Source of the DNA: Morchella semilibera
Taxonomy: Eukaryota > Ascomycota > Pezizomycetes > Pezizales > Morchellaceae
Assembly: GCA_009192285.1 (NCBI GenBank)
Contig: WBVU01000009.1
Coordinates: 1,798,001 to 1,862,000, forward strand
Reading direction: 5' to 3'
Length of the DNA: 64,000 nt
The translations under genes were made by a program, and so were the position numbers. Within the stretch, counting starts at the first letter, position 1. Each line of letters starts with the position of its first letter. The notes under the pieces are model-generated. The model did not search any database and was not told the DNA's origin. It was given only the letters and a program-made list of their open reading frames with translations. Below, in pieces: positions 12,500-24,881 of the stretch.

Positions 12500-13830
12500 T
12501 TAGGTCTTCCACGCTTTCTCTTCGTTCCAGCTTGTTCCCTAGCTTCGGTTTCTCTTTGCACCTTCCTTTCGTAGTCTTTGACTATTTGCTTGGCATTCGC
12601 TAGGTCAGATTGGTTTTTCCATTCATCGTGGTCTGGACTCCAACCTTTCCACTGGCATCTGACAGGATATTGCTTCTTGCAGTGGAACTTTATATGGTCC
12701 AGGATGGCGTCAATTTCCCACTCGGTATTGGGGTCATCGGCCGACGCTTGGATTGGTATCTGCGCGCCTAGAGGATTCCTAGCGTATAGATTGTCATTTG
12801 GCCTAGGAGCGGATTCCAGATTAGTTATGGACACAACGTTGCTTATCCTACTAAGCGGGGGTAATTCCAGTTTCAAGGCTCTTCCTTTTCCCACAGTTTG
12901 GATTATCTTATAAGGGCCTATCCTTTGAGCGGCTAGCTTCTTCTTCTTGATCGATGGTAGCGTGTAACTCTTTTTCAGGCTTATGTAAGCATATCCTGAT
13001 GAGAAATCTGGTTCGTCGTGCTTTGAGTTGTGATATCTTGTCATTTGCTTTTGCGCTGTCGCTATCGCGTTCTCTGCTTCCTTTCGTATGACTTCGCGAT
13101 GCTGTAGTATATCGACAGCTTCTGGGTCGCTGCCAGTGGTTTTTGGTGCGGCTAAATCTATAGTGTCTCTAGTTTTGATGCCGTACATCAACTCGTTTGG
13201 CGTATACCCTGTGGTTGCTGATTTACTATTATTGAATATTCCTTCAACCATAGGTAGACCCTTATCCAATCTTCCTGTCGACCGTCAACGTAAAACCGTA
13301 GAGTAATTTCTAGAGATTGGTTTGTCCTTTCAGACTGACCGTCTCCGGCGGGGTGCCATAGACTAGTTGATAGGCAGGCCGTCCTCGATCTTCGGAAAAG
13401 CTCCTTCCACTGGCATAGTTTGCCAATGAATCTCCTATCCTGATCTGTTATTAGGGTCTTGGGGAATCCCCATATGGTCACTACTCTATCGTAGAACCTT
13501 GCTACCCATGCGGATGCAGGCCAATCCTTCCTTCCTTCTAAGAAACGTAGGGCTTTTGTATACTTATCCGTCACTATCATGATGGAATCATACCATTCTC
13601 CTTGGGGGCCTTTGAGATTCCCTAAGTTGGGATGTGCGCAAGGGGGAAGGTCAGTGATTAGATCCAGTATAAGTGTATTTAAAGGTTCGGGAGGTGATGT
13701 TATTGGTTGCATATGCCTGTAAGGTCTATGGTTCCTGGGTTTATTTACCAAACACTGCGGGCATCTGTCACGTAGACTTTGACGTGTTTACCCATGCGCT
13801 TTCAGTAGAACAGAGCAGCTAGCTTGGAAT
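12500..13830 (-). mobile_element. Element B: integrase and chromodomain region
   Basis: The minus strand encodes a zinc-binding end (RCPQCLVNK), an integrase core (TLILDLITDLPP, IMIVTDKYTKAL, FPKTLITDQDRRF, TSLWHPAGDGQSERTNQ), a C-terminal domain (RIGPYKIIQTVGKGRALKLELP) and a chromodomain (WEIDAILDHIKF, then VRCQWKGWSPDHDEW) ending in RKRGRPK. It is part of the element B fossil. Confidence 0.88.
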
Positions 13831-14242
13831 ATGTTCTAGCCTATCCTTGGTGTCCTTCGTACGCGAGTGAGAATGCCTGTGCCTGGAGTGCTTGTGTAGC
13901 TAATACAGCTCTTGGTCTATGGTCCTTAGGATCGACAAAAAGGAGGTGGCCATTGACAATTTTGAGAGCTTATTAAGATGTCATTGGCAATACCTTATAG
14001 CCGTTGTTGATGATGGTTGAGGTGGATAATTCATCATGAATTCTCTTGAAGTATGAGTCTTGCTGGATGGCGTCTTCAAGTTTTATAGGGGCTTTCCAGT
14101 GCTTGTTTGGGACTGCTGAAAATGCCTTGTCTGGGTCTGGTATGTCGAGCTCCTGTGAGTGCGTAGCGTGGAATGCTTCTGTGACTTCGAATTATTCCGT
14201 GTCAGGTTCCTTTCCCATAAGTTCTGCCTGTTTCTTTAGTGA

Positions 14243-14863
14243 CTATTCACGTTCCGACGCTTCATAGGGAAGACGTGAAAGGGCATCTGGGACTTCCATT
14301 TCTGTGCCCTTTCTGTATACCACGGAAATGTGATCTTTGAACTGACTAAGGTATATGCCACATTTTTGGAGTCGTAAGTTGGATTTACCTAGTGAAGTTG
14401 TGGCGAGTCCTGTCATTCTATAGATACTTGTGCTGGGTTCGTGATCAGTGTAGAATACCGCTTTAGACTGTTCGAGGTATAGGCACATTTTCTTGACAGC
14501 CCATACTAAACCGGTCATTTCCATATCGGTAGGCCAATAATTCTTTTCTGCATGTGTGAGTTCTCGCGAGATAAAAGAGATTGGTACTAGGTTTGTTTTC
14601 AAGGTAGCGGGTTTATTGGCATCCTTCTGCTAGTAGACCCCCACACCAATGTCATATTCCGGAGAGGCGTCTAGGAATACGTGTACGGGTCTGTCATGTA
14701 GGTAGTGGAATACGCGAGGGCGGGATCTGATTGCGTCTCTTACATCTCTGAAGGAGACGAGTAGAGTTTCGTCCATTGGGACTGCTGTCTTTGTTGTATA
14801 AGCTTTTCTTCCTCTCACTGAAGGTGCTAGTTTGATCATCTTAACTTTTAGTTGGGATAGGGG
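14243..14863 (-). mobile_element. Element B: RNase H region
   Basis: The minus strand shows gypsy RNase H features: VFLDASPEYDIGVGVY, FISRELTHAEKNYWPTDME, AVFYTDHEPSTSIYR, VVYRKGTEMEVPDALSRLP. The region is cut on its right by the LTR-4 insertion at 14869. Confidence 0.85.
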
Positions 14864-14868
14864 GTTAA

Positions 14869-15884
14869 TGTTACGGGCATGAGAAAAGGAACCCGAAGAC
14901 TGAAAGAGGAGGACCCTTCCCATGCTACTATGCTACTAAAAGCCTCTATGTCCCACTGGGCGCACCAGAGAGGCACGGTGTTGCCAGTATGGAGCCCAGT
15001 GCGGAGTTGCGGAATCCCTAGTTAACGAACCTGTTTCGACCCCTGAAATAACCCCCGGAGCGTCACAGCGCCGGCACAGTCGCTCAGGACACCGGTGGGT
15101 ATATGAGGGGGCAACAGTGCGAGTTTGGAGTCGATCGGACCATATTTGATCGAATGACGAAGGTCGTAAGGAAGCTCACACTGGTGGCGCCTCTGGGGAA
15201 GGTAAGACTACCCGACTCCTCCGGTACCGATCGTTAGCAGTCCTAATGTCGAGCTATGCTCCTTGGTGATAGGTAACGATGTCGGGAAAGAGTTGGCGAG
15301 CGAAGTCGAGCCCGTTACCGGGGTGTTATCAGGTAGGCTAACTTCGAAGACTCCTCATGACCACTGACGAAGGCTGAGTGCATACAGCAAACGGGTTGGT
15401 ATCCATAAACGGGATAGAACGTGAGGGATTTATGAGATTAGAGAGCAGGGGTATTTTAGATGGTGGGATAGTTTTGGCGTTTGGTTGTCTTGGCGTATTT
15501 TCAGGGTCTTCGGGGTTTCGCACTGGATGTTTGTATTTATAATGTTTAGTCCGCGTGACATTTGCGCGGGATATAAATACTGTGTCATTCTCCTACTTTG
15601 TTGAAATCATCAGCGACGAAGAAAGAGTCTTATCGATATAATCACTATTACTTTACGCTTTATACTTTATCTTCGAGAATCTCTCAAGTGACTTGGAAAC
15701 TCCACCTCGAACCATCTTCGTGTTTCAGGACCGCTTGCATACTGAAAGGACTAGCATCGAGCGATCGAGACTCTAGGCTGGTTAAGACTGAGGAGACCTT
15801 GTTCCTTACTGCCTCTGCGGTTAGCGTTTCAAACTCTAAGCTCTCTACTTGACTACTCGAGTTGCTTGGTGTAACACCCTAATA
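14869..15884 (+). repeat. Solo LTR-4 with TSD GTTAA
   Basis: The 1016-base unit begins TGTTACGGGCATGAG and ends GTAACACCCTAATA. GTTAA flanks it at 14864-14868 and 15885-15889. By eye it is almost identical to the copy at 43546-44567. It interrupts the RT/RNase H region of element B. Confidence 0.93.
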
Positions 15885-15889
15885 GTTAA

Positions 15890-16148
15890 TGCGCTATGCA
15901 TAATATGGGACCATGTGTCTATTCCTGTTCGTCAAACCTATGAAGTGCTCTAGTTTGTTGGGGGTTTCTGAGTATTGAAGTTTTAAAAGAGCTGCCATTT
16001 TAGATTCGGTGGTGGTGAGTCCCATTCGGTCGACGAGGTAGCCGAGGAGTTCTAGGGAGTGGAATCCGAGGAAGCACTTCTTAGCCCGCAGGGTGATTCC
16101 CAGGTTTGCTAGGATTTTGAAGACTTCAATCAGATGCTCCATTGTCAC
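15890..16148 (-). mobile_element. Element B: RT C-terminal part
   Basis: The minus strand reads HLIEVFKILANLGITLRAKK, then CFLGFHSLELLGYLVDRMGL, the usual gypsy RT thumb/connection sequence. It is bounded by LTR-4 on one side and by the insert at about 16150 on the other. Confidence 0.8.
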
Positions 16149-16149
16149 G

Positions 16150-17340
16150 GCATATACTAGGTGCTAGGGAATGGAAGGAGTGGTTGGTAATTGTATCGGG
16201 ATTTTTCGGGTTGGATTGATTGGGGTTTAGTATGGAAGATCGGTTGCGGGAAGCGATAGTATTTCGTTGGGTTTCTATGGGGTTCCGTGGTACAGATTAG
16301 TAATTGATAGTAGGGAAACAATATATATATGGGCTGGGATTTTCTTTGTCTCCTTCTTCTTTCCTTACGCAACCTCCTGTTAAAAGCTCTTTTCTTTGGG
16401 TTCTCTGTCTTGATTCTTCTTTGGTTCCTCTCGTGGTTCAAGTTAGCTTAGTAAAATATACTTACTTCTACTCTTTACTCTTGTCTTCTGTCCTCGGTTG
16501 TGCCCCTTGGTACCTCTTTGCCTGAATCCGCTTGCCTCGGTTAACTCCTTGGCCTTCTGCTACTCTCCACCCCTGTCCATGACCGTGATCCGAGCCATCT
16601 ACTGGTGCCTTCGCGTCTACGTTGAGATCAGAGACTCCCTGTGGATTCTCTGCCCGACCCTGCTCCTGTTGTAAACTTCGTTCCCCCCCAGTCTACGACC
16701 CCGCCCCGTAACATCCATGTGTTCGGAGAATGTACGGGAGTATACGCATATGTCGTCAACGAAACAGGAGACAAACCTTCATGTAAGGCCTTTAAAGGCG
16801 TTGTCCATCAGCTTCTGCTAGTATTGAACAGATCTCTTATAACTCATTGGAGATACTGTGAACATCTCATGCCCTCTGTGAGTGACTATTCCGGTTCTAT
16901 AACAATCTTCAGGATCTATCATCCTTTGGTAGAATGCTGATGTAATATCTAGGGTGCTTATGTAGTCTCAAGGGGGCGTCAGGGGTATAGCTTCGTTCCG
17001 CAAGGTGCGGGGTAGTAACAGCGATACTCTCAAGAAGGAGGAGTATATATGAGGAGATAATAGAAAGGCAGCGATAGTCACTTGGTGAAGTAGCGACCAT
17101 GAAGTATATTGATTGATAGATACAGAAGACGTTGCGTAAAGAGAAAAGAGAAGGAAGGAAAAAACAGGAGTAGGCGCCGTTGCCTCCCTTATATACCCGA
17201 TATTCCCGAGCCAAGCCTGACTTATACCCTTGCATAACCCCACTCATGACACCTTCGTACAACAGAAACCCATAGAATCTATTCTGACTCATCTCCGCCT
17301 CCTAGCTTATTGTAATCCCAACCCTGCCAATCGTTCCAAA
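16150..17340. mobile_element. LTR-derived insert in element B
   Basis: It holds at least two LTR-like pieces. One lies at about 16160-16640 with TATATATATGGGCTGG near 16322. A minus-strand piece lies at about 16970-17340 with TATATAAGGG and a start like GGCAGGGTTGGGATTACA. The latter recurs in plus orientation at 23018-23078. Between them (16641-16960) is a short open stretch of unknown nature. Boundaries are approximate and no TSD was found; it is a broken fossil. Confidence 0.5.
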
Positions 17341-17412
17341 ACTTCGAGCCGAGCATATCCACTGGCATGAAATGTAGTTCATGCCGCTGATGTTTGCTAA
17401 TATGTCTTCTTG

Positions 17413-17948
17413 TCATGGGAGGGGGTAAGCATCTCCTGGGACCAGGTCATTTAATATTCTCATGTCGATGACGGGTCTTTCAAGTTCTTTGCCGTTATGG
17501 CGTACGACGAATACTTGCATGCTGTAGGGTAAAAGTTTGTTGATTCTAGTGATGTGGCCTTGAGCGACGTTATCATTGAATTGGGTGTCGATTGCGTCAC
17601 GTGAGTTTTTAGAGACCGGGTAAGGGGGTTTTGATTTAACCTTGGGTTCTAATTCGGGGGAAACAGGTACTCGGAGGCAATCCTCCTCAGGTTCGTGTAC
17701 ACATCTCATTTTCTCGTTGAAGATGACTTTGTAGCGGTGGCAAAGGTCGCGCAGTGCTAACTCCTGTTCCTCTGTGAGGTCCGTACTGCTGATGTGGACT
17801 TCGTTGTGAGTTGGTTGGGATGGATTTGTTTGCGTGATGCCTTCTGGGGGTGGGTGAGGATATGTATTCCCTGCCAAGCCATTTAGGTCGGACATAAGGT
17901 GTAACTTCGGTGGGGCTGCGTTCCTTTGCAGATTCCACCGGGTTAATC
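17413..17948 (-). mobile_element. Element B: RT N-terminal part
   Basis: The minus strand encodes the stretch leading into RT (LTEEQELALRDLCHRYKVIF, SKPPYPVSKNSRDAIDTQF, VFVVRHNGKELERPVIDMR), typical of chromoviral gypsy polymerase starts. It is flanked by inserts on both sides. Confidence 0.82.
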
Positions 17949-20799
17949 TCTTAGGGTGTCGCACCGGACTAGCAGAGTAGTACTGTAAAGAGCTCAGAGT
18001 CCAAAACGCTAACTGCAAAGGCAGAAAGGAACAACTTGGTCACTTCAGTCTGAACGTAACTAGAATCTCCGCGGTCCGATGCTAGTCTGACAAGTATAAA
18101 AAGTTGTTTAGATGGGGGTAATACTAACACGAAGATTGGTTCAGGTAGATATTTTCAAGGATCACTAAGAGCGTATAGAATAGAGGTAATAGATTTATAT
18201 CGTTAAGACTCTTTCTTCGTCGATGATGATTTCAACAAAGTCGGAGAATGACACTGTATTTATATCCCGCGCAAAATGTCACGCGGACTAAGAACTATCA
18301 TTACACCAATATGTGGGAGACCCAGAAGACCCTGATAATCGCCAAGAAAACCAAACACCAACGCCAACGTTCACAACGCCTTTTTAAATCCCTCATGTTA
18401 CATTGCGCTACTGCATACACTCAGTTTTCGTTAGCGGGGAAGTGCCGGAGTTAGGCTACCTGATAACACCTTGGTACCGGGCCTCGACTTCACTCGCCAA
18501 CTCTTTCCCTGCATCGTTATCTATCACTAAGGAGCATGGCTCAACGTTAAGACTGTCAACGATTAGGTACCGGAGGTGTCGGGTAGTCTTACCTTTCCCT
18601 GAGAAGTCACCAGCGTCAGCTTTCTCAAAACATTCGCCATTTGATCAGTTTTGGCCCGATTGATCCCAAACTTGAACTGCTGCCCCCTCATATACCCACC
18701 GGTGTCTTGAGCGGCTGTGCCGGCGCTTTGATGCTCCGGGGGTTATTCTCGGGGTCGAAAACGCGTTTTTTAACCAGTGATTCCGCAACTCCGCAATCTG
18801 GCCCATACTGGCATCACTGTACCTCTCTGGAGCGCCAATTGGGAGTTTAGTAGCATAGGGAGGCTTTGCTGACCTTCCTGTCTCCAAATCCTGTAACACC
18901 TTCTTCCTCTCAAGATAAGTCCTTCCCCCCTCAGGCGGGGTCTAAAGAAACGCCTACCTTCCACTTATGCATGAAATGCCACTCCGAATTTAAGTCAAGA
19001 AATTCCCTTTTTAAACACCTCAAGAAGCAAACCACTACCTCAGGGAATCCAAGGACCCTGAGGAACCGGCGCACTCCCCACTCATTGTTATTACATCCAA
19101 GTCGGTTCACATACAAGACCTGGAAGACAGGATACTAGACTACCGATACATGACACTCAACATCATATTCGACATCAGCAAAGAAGAAACCTACGAGGTG
19201 GTCACCGATACAGGTATAGGCAACTCAGCAATAGACGTCGAGTTCCTTCGCGAAAAGATATCTGACGCTCTCATCACAGTTCTACGTACCCCTAGGTTAG
19301 TCAGAGGTATCGGAGGAGGCGCCGTAACGGTAACCAAGTTAGCCACGGTGCCTACTTACTTCATCGGAGAGAAGAATCACCTCGGCAAACTCAGCATCAC
19401 ATACCATATATTCGACGACTTGGTTTGTAACCTTCTAATAGAAAACAATGTTTTCTTTACAGAGGGTGCCGAAATCAGGTTCACTCATGGTTACCTCACC
19501 TTAGCATCTTGCGAGAACCTTAGAATCTCAATCAGGGTAACCACGAAAGGTAAGGCAACCAAGGTAATTGTGGCGAAGGTGGCAAGAAAGATGGTCATGC
19601 CTGCCTGCACCATTTACGTTCTCCCAGTCACACTTAGCAGATTTCTGGAAGCGGCACAAGACTACCTATTCACTAGCAAAGAGAAAGCAATCTCTGACCA
19701 ATCCTATAGTACTGGAGTCTTCTTACACGACCAGTCAAATGTCATGTTCACCAACCTGATGAGCAAAGCCATAGTCGTTTTCAAAGGAACTATCGTAGGA
19801 TGAATCAGCAGTTTCAATCCTAACGATGCCTGAAGCCTTTGGCCCGAAGCATCCAAGGAAATACAAGAATACTTTAGGGTGAACCTACAACCCCCCTCAG
19901 AGCCTCACATACCTCACGAATTCAAAGACGTCGCACCGGGACCCATCAGTCCTAGGATTATGTTACGGGATTTGGAGACAGGAAGACCAGCAAAGCCTCC
20001 CTATGCTACTGAACTCCCAATTGGTGCCCCAGAGAGGTACAGTGGTACCAGTATGGGCCAAATTGCGGAGTTGCGGAATCACTAGTTAAAAAACACATTT
20101 TCGACCCCGAAACGGCGAAGGTTTTGAGAAAGCTGACGCTGGTGACTTCTCAGGGAAAGGTAAGACTACCCGACACCTCCGGTACCTAATCGTTGACAGT
20201 CCTAATGTTGAGCCACGCTCCTTAGTGATAAATAACGATACAGGGAAAGAGTCGGCGAGTCAAGTCGAGGCCCGGGTACCAAGGAGTTATCAGGTAGGCT
20301 GACTCCGGCACTTCCCCGCTGACGAAAAAACTGAGTGCATGCAGTAGCGCGGTGTAACATGAGGGATTTTAAAAGGCGTTGTGAACGTTGGCATTGGTGT
20401 TTGGTTTCCTTGGCGATTATCAGGGTCTTCTAGGTCTCCCATATATTTGTTGTAATGATAGTTCTTAGTCCGCGTGACATTTGCGCGGGATATAAATACA
20501 GTGTCATTCTCCGACTTTGTTGAAATCATCATCGACAAAGAAAGGGTCTTAACGATATAAATCTATTACCTCTATACGCTCTTAGTGATTCTTGAAAATA
20601 TCTCCCTGACCCAATCTTTGTGTTAGCCTTACCCAACTCTAAACGACTTTCTATCCTCGTCAGACTAGCATCGGACGACGGAGATTCTAGTTACGTTTAG
20701 ACTGAAGTAACCCCATTCCTTTCTGCCTCTGCAGTTAGCGTTTTGGACTCTGAGCTCTTCACAGTACTACTCTAGTAGTCCGGTGCGACACCCCTAATA
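17949..20799. mobile_element. Inverted pair of LTR-4-like repeats around a protease-like stretch
   Basis: Two LTR-4-related repeats face outward: 17949-18898 on minus and 19961-20799 on plus. Each begins TGTTAC(A/G)GGATTTGGAG and ends near GACACCCTAA in its own direction. Between them 18899-19960 (plus) encodes a C2H2-like motif (CMKCHSEFKSRNSLFKHLKK) and a retropepsin-like stretch (VVTDTGIGNSAIDV, LVCNLLIENNVF). Because the repeats are inverted this is not a normal element. It is a rearranged fossil inside element B. Confidence 0.7.
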
Positions 20800-23600
20800 G
20801 AAGGGATTGAAGGATGTCCTAGGGATGACTGGGGGTCTTTATTTCCCTGGTGGTTTTCCACCGCTCCGATGTATCCTTCTTGCTTGTCCAGGCTGAGTAG
20901 ATGGAGGTTTGCGAAGTGGGCTTGCATCTCTTGACTGTAATATTCTTCTTCCTCGGAGTCCTCTTCCTTCTCGCTGCAGATCTCTGAGTCATCATTCTGC
21001 GGGTCCGCGTAGTTGGCGCGTGTTTGCTTTGAAGATAGTTTTATGTTACGCATCTTACACTCATCGTTCCAATGCTCCCCGTCCCTGCAGTTGGGAAAAT
21101 TCTTGCATTTCCTACTGCGCCCAGAGCGTCTCCCTGATTCTCTAGGCTTAGCCTTAGTGGGAGGTGATTGAATGTTGGGATTGGCTCGTGAGGTGTCTTG
21201 ATTGGGATTGGCAGGGTTTGGGCTTCTGAAGCGATTGTTCTGCCAAGGCTTCTTCTGAGTTGATGTGCCGTTATGGGAGAGGTGGTTAGCGAGGGCTGCA
21301 TCCTGTAGTTTGTGGACGTCGTTGCGATAGTACTGGACCTCATTGTCTCCTTTATCGCTGATCCTGATCTCCATCATGGAATAGAGCTCTGTTGCTCTTA
21401 TGAGTCCTGTATGGATGAGATCGACTTGCATATCCTCGTCTGTAATCCCTGCAATTCGTAATGGGCAGATTTTCTTTGGTGATCTACTCGGATGCGTTGC
21501 ATCCTTGGTTGTAGGTGAAGATTTCTTTCTGCGCCTCAAGCTCTAATAAGGATTTCCTAGGCATGAAGTCACGTTTAAGGTTTGCAATCCAATTATGTGT
21601 TGAGGTAGCCATGTCCTCTCTGTCCTCATCCAGCAGCCCGTAATACCAATTGCTTGCAATCGCCCCAGTAATGCATCGTCGTAAGACTGCCCTTGTTCTG
21701 TTCTCGCCGTATGGCCGAACGCTGTCCTTGATGGCATCGATAAATCTTTGTGCTGTGTCTGCATCGGGGATTTTAATTGTCCCAAACCTTCCCAGAGCCT
21801 CAGGTTTGAGAGGCAGGGCTCAGTTCATACTCCGCTCTCCACGATCATCACAGTTTGCGAGTGCCTGCGCGAGGGCTGTGTTAAGAGCTGCCGTTGCTTC
21901 AATGGTTTTCATAGCGATCTTTCTATCCTCCGCTGCGCTAGCCATCATGACTTGCAGCCTGAGCCAGGGGGGCGTTACTATAGCGTTGGTTTCGTGAAGT
22001 GTATTTAGCAAGGGGTTATAGGGTTGTTCGTAAAGCTCGCCGTCCATTGAAAGCTCTATGGATTGGAGTGCTCTTGTTGTGCTAGTTGAGAATGATACTC
22101 TAGCATTTGTCTGCCTAGGTTCTAGTGATAGATCGGGGTAGTTTTTGCCATGTGAAGTAGCCAGAAGATGAGAGACACCTTTAGTAACCGGGAGCTGAGA
22201 GATACCTCCTAGTTCCTGAGAGACAGGTACGGTGAGTGAAGGGAGATGAGGGACACCTCCTAGTTCCTGAGAAACAGGATCGGTGAGAGAAGGGAGATGA
22301 GGGACACCTCCGGATTCTTGGGGGGTTGGAGGGATAGGTAGAGGGTGGGGGAAAAGAGGTATTCTTTGGGGTCCTGAGGGACAGGAACCTTCTTGTAGGT
22401 TTGAAATGTATCTTCTTCTTCTGAGAGTTCAGAGAGTTCGAATGTGGGATCTTCCTCGAATGCCAAATTGTGCTTTGTATTCCAGGCCTGAATAGCAATT
22501 ATGAATCTATTCTGGAGGGTGGAGATGTCAATTGGTGATTCGGAATGAGAATTGTGTCTAGATGTTTTTCCTCTTCTAGAACTAAGTGATTCTAACTCGG
22601 ATTGGGATGAGAGGTTGCAGATGTAGTTGATGTAGTCTTGTGTGATGGGGGGAATAGGGGTTGCAGCCTGTGCGTAATGATCTTCAATTTGTACCAGGTC
22701 CCTTTGGACTGCGATGGGAGGTACGGGATCTGATTTGGAAGCCAGTTTTACTTCCTGCGGCGGTATCTTCTATTTGGAGGTTCCGAGATTTCACAGGTGG
22801 ATTCCCAGATGCTTCTATCTGTGTCTTGATTTAAGGTGGTGGAGGATCTTGGAGTGATTCTCTCCCCGAGGGATCTTCTCCAGGATGGCTCGGAGATTCT
22901 GTCGGCTAGGTTTCTCTTTGGTAGTGAGATACGCTCGCTTAGGTCTCTTGGCCTGCTGGATGAACTAGCGGAGCTTCCTGTTCTGCTAGTTTCATGGATA
23001 TGTTAGGTTCGGAGGTGTGGAAGGATTGGTAGGGTTGGGATTACTGTAAGTTAGGAGGCGGGGATGAGTCAGAATAAGTTCTATGCTCCTCGAGTCCTTC
23101 TACGTCATCATTGTCATCTTCTACTTTGCGTAGGGTTACTCCGTCACAGGGTATTAACTGGGGGTGTAATGCGTGCTCTTTGTTCTGTGATTGCGTTGAA
23201 TGCAGAAGTGGCTACGGAGATGATGGCTTGATGGCCAGATTCTAGATACGGGAGGTCTTGTTGTGCTGCTAGGAGATTCCTAGCGGCGATGGAGGCTAAT
23301 CTTTCTCTTTTTGCTATCCTATTGCGTTTACCAGGATTCTTATGGTTCCAGTGGATGGAATTGTCCATATAGTAGCAAGCATGGTAAGATTAGAGAGATT
23401 AGGGTGTGGATTGATTTGATTTAACGTGTCTTGTGAAAGGTGTTTGGTATTTGCGGAAGCACTTAGGGTATGGAGGCTCGTTGTTTTATTGTTAACTACG
23501 CGTTGTTTGTTTTGGAAGGGTAATCTTACCGAGACGGAAGACACGTTCTTGGTGGATGTCTCTATATGGATAGTGAATCGATTGATCTTGAGATGTGTTG
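20800..23600 (-). mobile_element. Element B: gag-like region
   Basis: The minus strand encodes a long low-complexity capsid-type region with a zinc-knuckle-like motif CKNFPNCRDGEHWNDEC (about 21060-21110) and an acidic tail (SEICSEKEEDSEEEEYYSQE). A roughly 52-base tandem repeat lies at 22205-22312. At 23018-23150 there are scraps of two other LTRs. It is a fossil with several breaks. Confidence 0.72.
23079..23150 (+). repeat. LTR-1 3'-end scrap
   Basis: About 70 bases match the last part of LTR-1 (GTCATCATTGTCATCTTCTA to ACTCCGTCACA). It follows directly on the other LTR scrap at 23018-23078. Confidence 0.7.
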
Positions 23601-23608
23601 CTACCAAC

Positions 23609-23829
23609 TGTTGTGATGTAATGCACAGTACTAGTAGTTTGTAATAAGCATCGAGATGCTTTATTATCTATGTCCGTACCACCGTATTTATGGTAGTCGG
23701 TCGGGTATGACACCTATACCCGCCGCCTACGGGCAATGTGGTCCTCAAGTAGTTAAGCTACCGGTCACTCTATCATTACAATATATGCTAGAAGGGCTTT
23801 AGTCAATCATCGTGCAAAACCACACAGCA
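23609..23829 (-). repeat. LTR-3, 5' LTR of element B
   Basis: This is the partner of 11924-12144, with ATCGT directly outside it. On the minus strand the internal side begins GTTGGTAGCAAC, in the position of a tRNA primer-binding site; the tRNA was not identified. Confidence 0.88.
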
Positions 23830-23834
23830 ATCGT

Positions 23835-24055
23835 TGTCGGCCTGCAGTCTTTATTACCTTCCACCGCCTGAGTGTTTGTGCATCTTGAAGTCGGAATCTG
23901 CGCTCGGATAGTATCTCTTTCATTCTCTCACTGAGCTGTTCTCCTTTAAGGGCTCGTGCGCTCTTCGCCGAGTTCACCTATAATAAACGACTACTACCGT
24001 GTCCAACAGGATAGTAGGGTTCAAGTTGTATCCCAAATCTGCAAAAAATGGAGAT
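23835..24055 (-). mobile_element. Gypsy element A, integrase continuation
   Basis: The minus strand encodes an integrase C-terminal linker (LKGEQLSERMKEILSERRF, then RLQDAQTLRRWKVIK), which is the other side of the element B insertion. Beyond about 23990 the coding pattern fades, up to the retroposon at 24070. Confidence 0.6.
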
Positions 24056-24069
24056 ATTCCCAGTGTTTT

Positions 24070-24881
24070 TTTTTTTTTTTTTCAATCATAATTTCATTGT
24101 ATTCTAGGTTACAAGAATATCGAATGCAGGGAGTCCCTATGGCGTAAACAAAACCTGACCCCAAACCCGGCACAAAGAAAGCAAAAACACGCAAAACAAA
24201 AAGCAGAAACATAACAAAGGAAAATCGTTACGGTGTCCACCATCAGAAAATAACTCCGGCCCCGGTAGGGGCTGTGGAGTTTGAAGGAAGTGACACGTCG
24301 CAGCCGAACATTGCCGGAGCGGGGTAGTCACCTGGTAGTATGGTGTGGGTACACAAGTGACACAAGTAGGAAGGTGCTGAATTTACTTGAAAAAATAGTT
24401 CCTCAGCTGACTATGAGGCCTGGAGGGATCCGGTTGCAGTCCGAAGAAGGGAGCCCAGCAGGAGAAAAGAATTTGATGGAATCCCCTTACCAAAGGGAGC
24501 AACGATCGTGGAGGTAAAGTTTTTTGGCTTTTTAGGGCCGGGAGGAGGGTTTTCATTAAACACGCCGGCGTAAGAACTCGCCCTTAGGGGCTACCACAAG
24601 AATACGCTCATTGACACACAATGGTGGTGGAATGGAAGGTCCATCCTGCCTTCCCCCCAGAAGGAAGGTTGAGGGTTGGGATCCTGAGTCGCCGAAACCT
24701 GGTGGCCAAAGGCACCGCGGAGAGTGGAGAAGCAACGTCTATAGAGAAAGGAAAGTCGGAGTGAGGTAGAGTAGAGATGTAGACATTTCCAAAGACATGA
24801 AGCTTAAGAAAAGTCTGTGTGTATGGGTGAACCCCTCTATTCCCAACTCTTGGCGGAGTTGAGAACAAGGTTGCAAGGAGC
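24070..24881 (-). mobile_element. Poly-A retroposon, minus strand, 14-base TSD
   Basis: A poly-T run starts the unit on the given strand, meaning a poly-A tail on the minus strand. ATTCCCAGTGTTTT occurs at 24056-24069 and again at 24882-24895, a target duplication typical of LINE-driven insertion. The sequence is related to 60987-62076 and, at its tail end, to 63273-63377. No clear coding region was found. It may be a long SINE or a 5'-truncated LINE. Confidence 0.8.

Larger units (their letters stand above)
11924..23829 (-). mobile_element. Gypsy element B, 11.9 kb with nested insertions, TSD ATCGT
   Basis: The two 221-base LTRs (11924-12144 and 23609-23829) are flanked outside by ATCGT (11919-11923 and 23830-23834). 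They therefore bound one insertion, on the minus strand, inside element A. Parts from right to left: gag-like region (about 20800-23600), RT start (17413-17948), RT end (15890-16148), RNase H (14243-14863), integrase (13188-13830), chromodomain (about 12500-12740). Insertions inside it: a MITE (12360-12496), LTR-4 (14869-15884), an LTR-derived insert (about 16150-17340), an inverted LTR-4-like pair (17949-20799) and an LTR-1 scrap (23079-23150). It is a broken fossil with many breaks. Confidence 0.88.

Noticed and set aside
15338-15852. Open frames inside LTR-4 (also at 26885, 35084 and 44015)
   Set aside because: They lie within non-coding LTR sequence and shift or vanish between nearly identical copies.
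17949-20799. Reading this as a full-length LTR retrotransposon
   Set aside because: The two repeats are inverted relative to each other and the outer flanks do not form a TSD.
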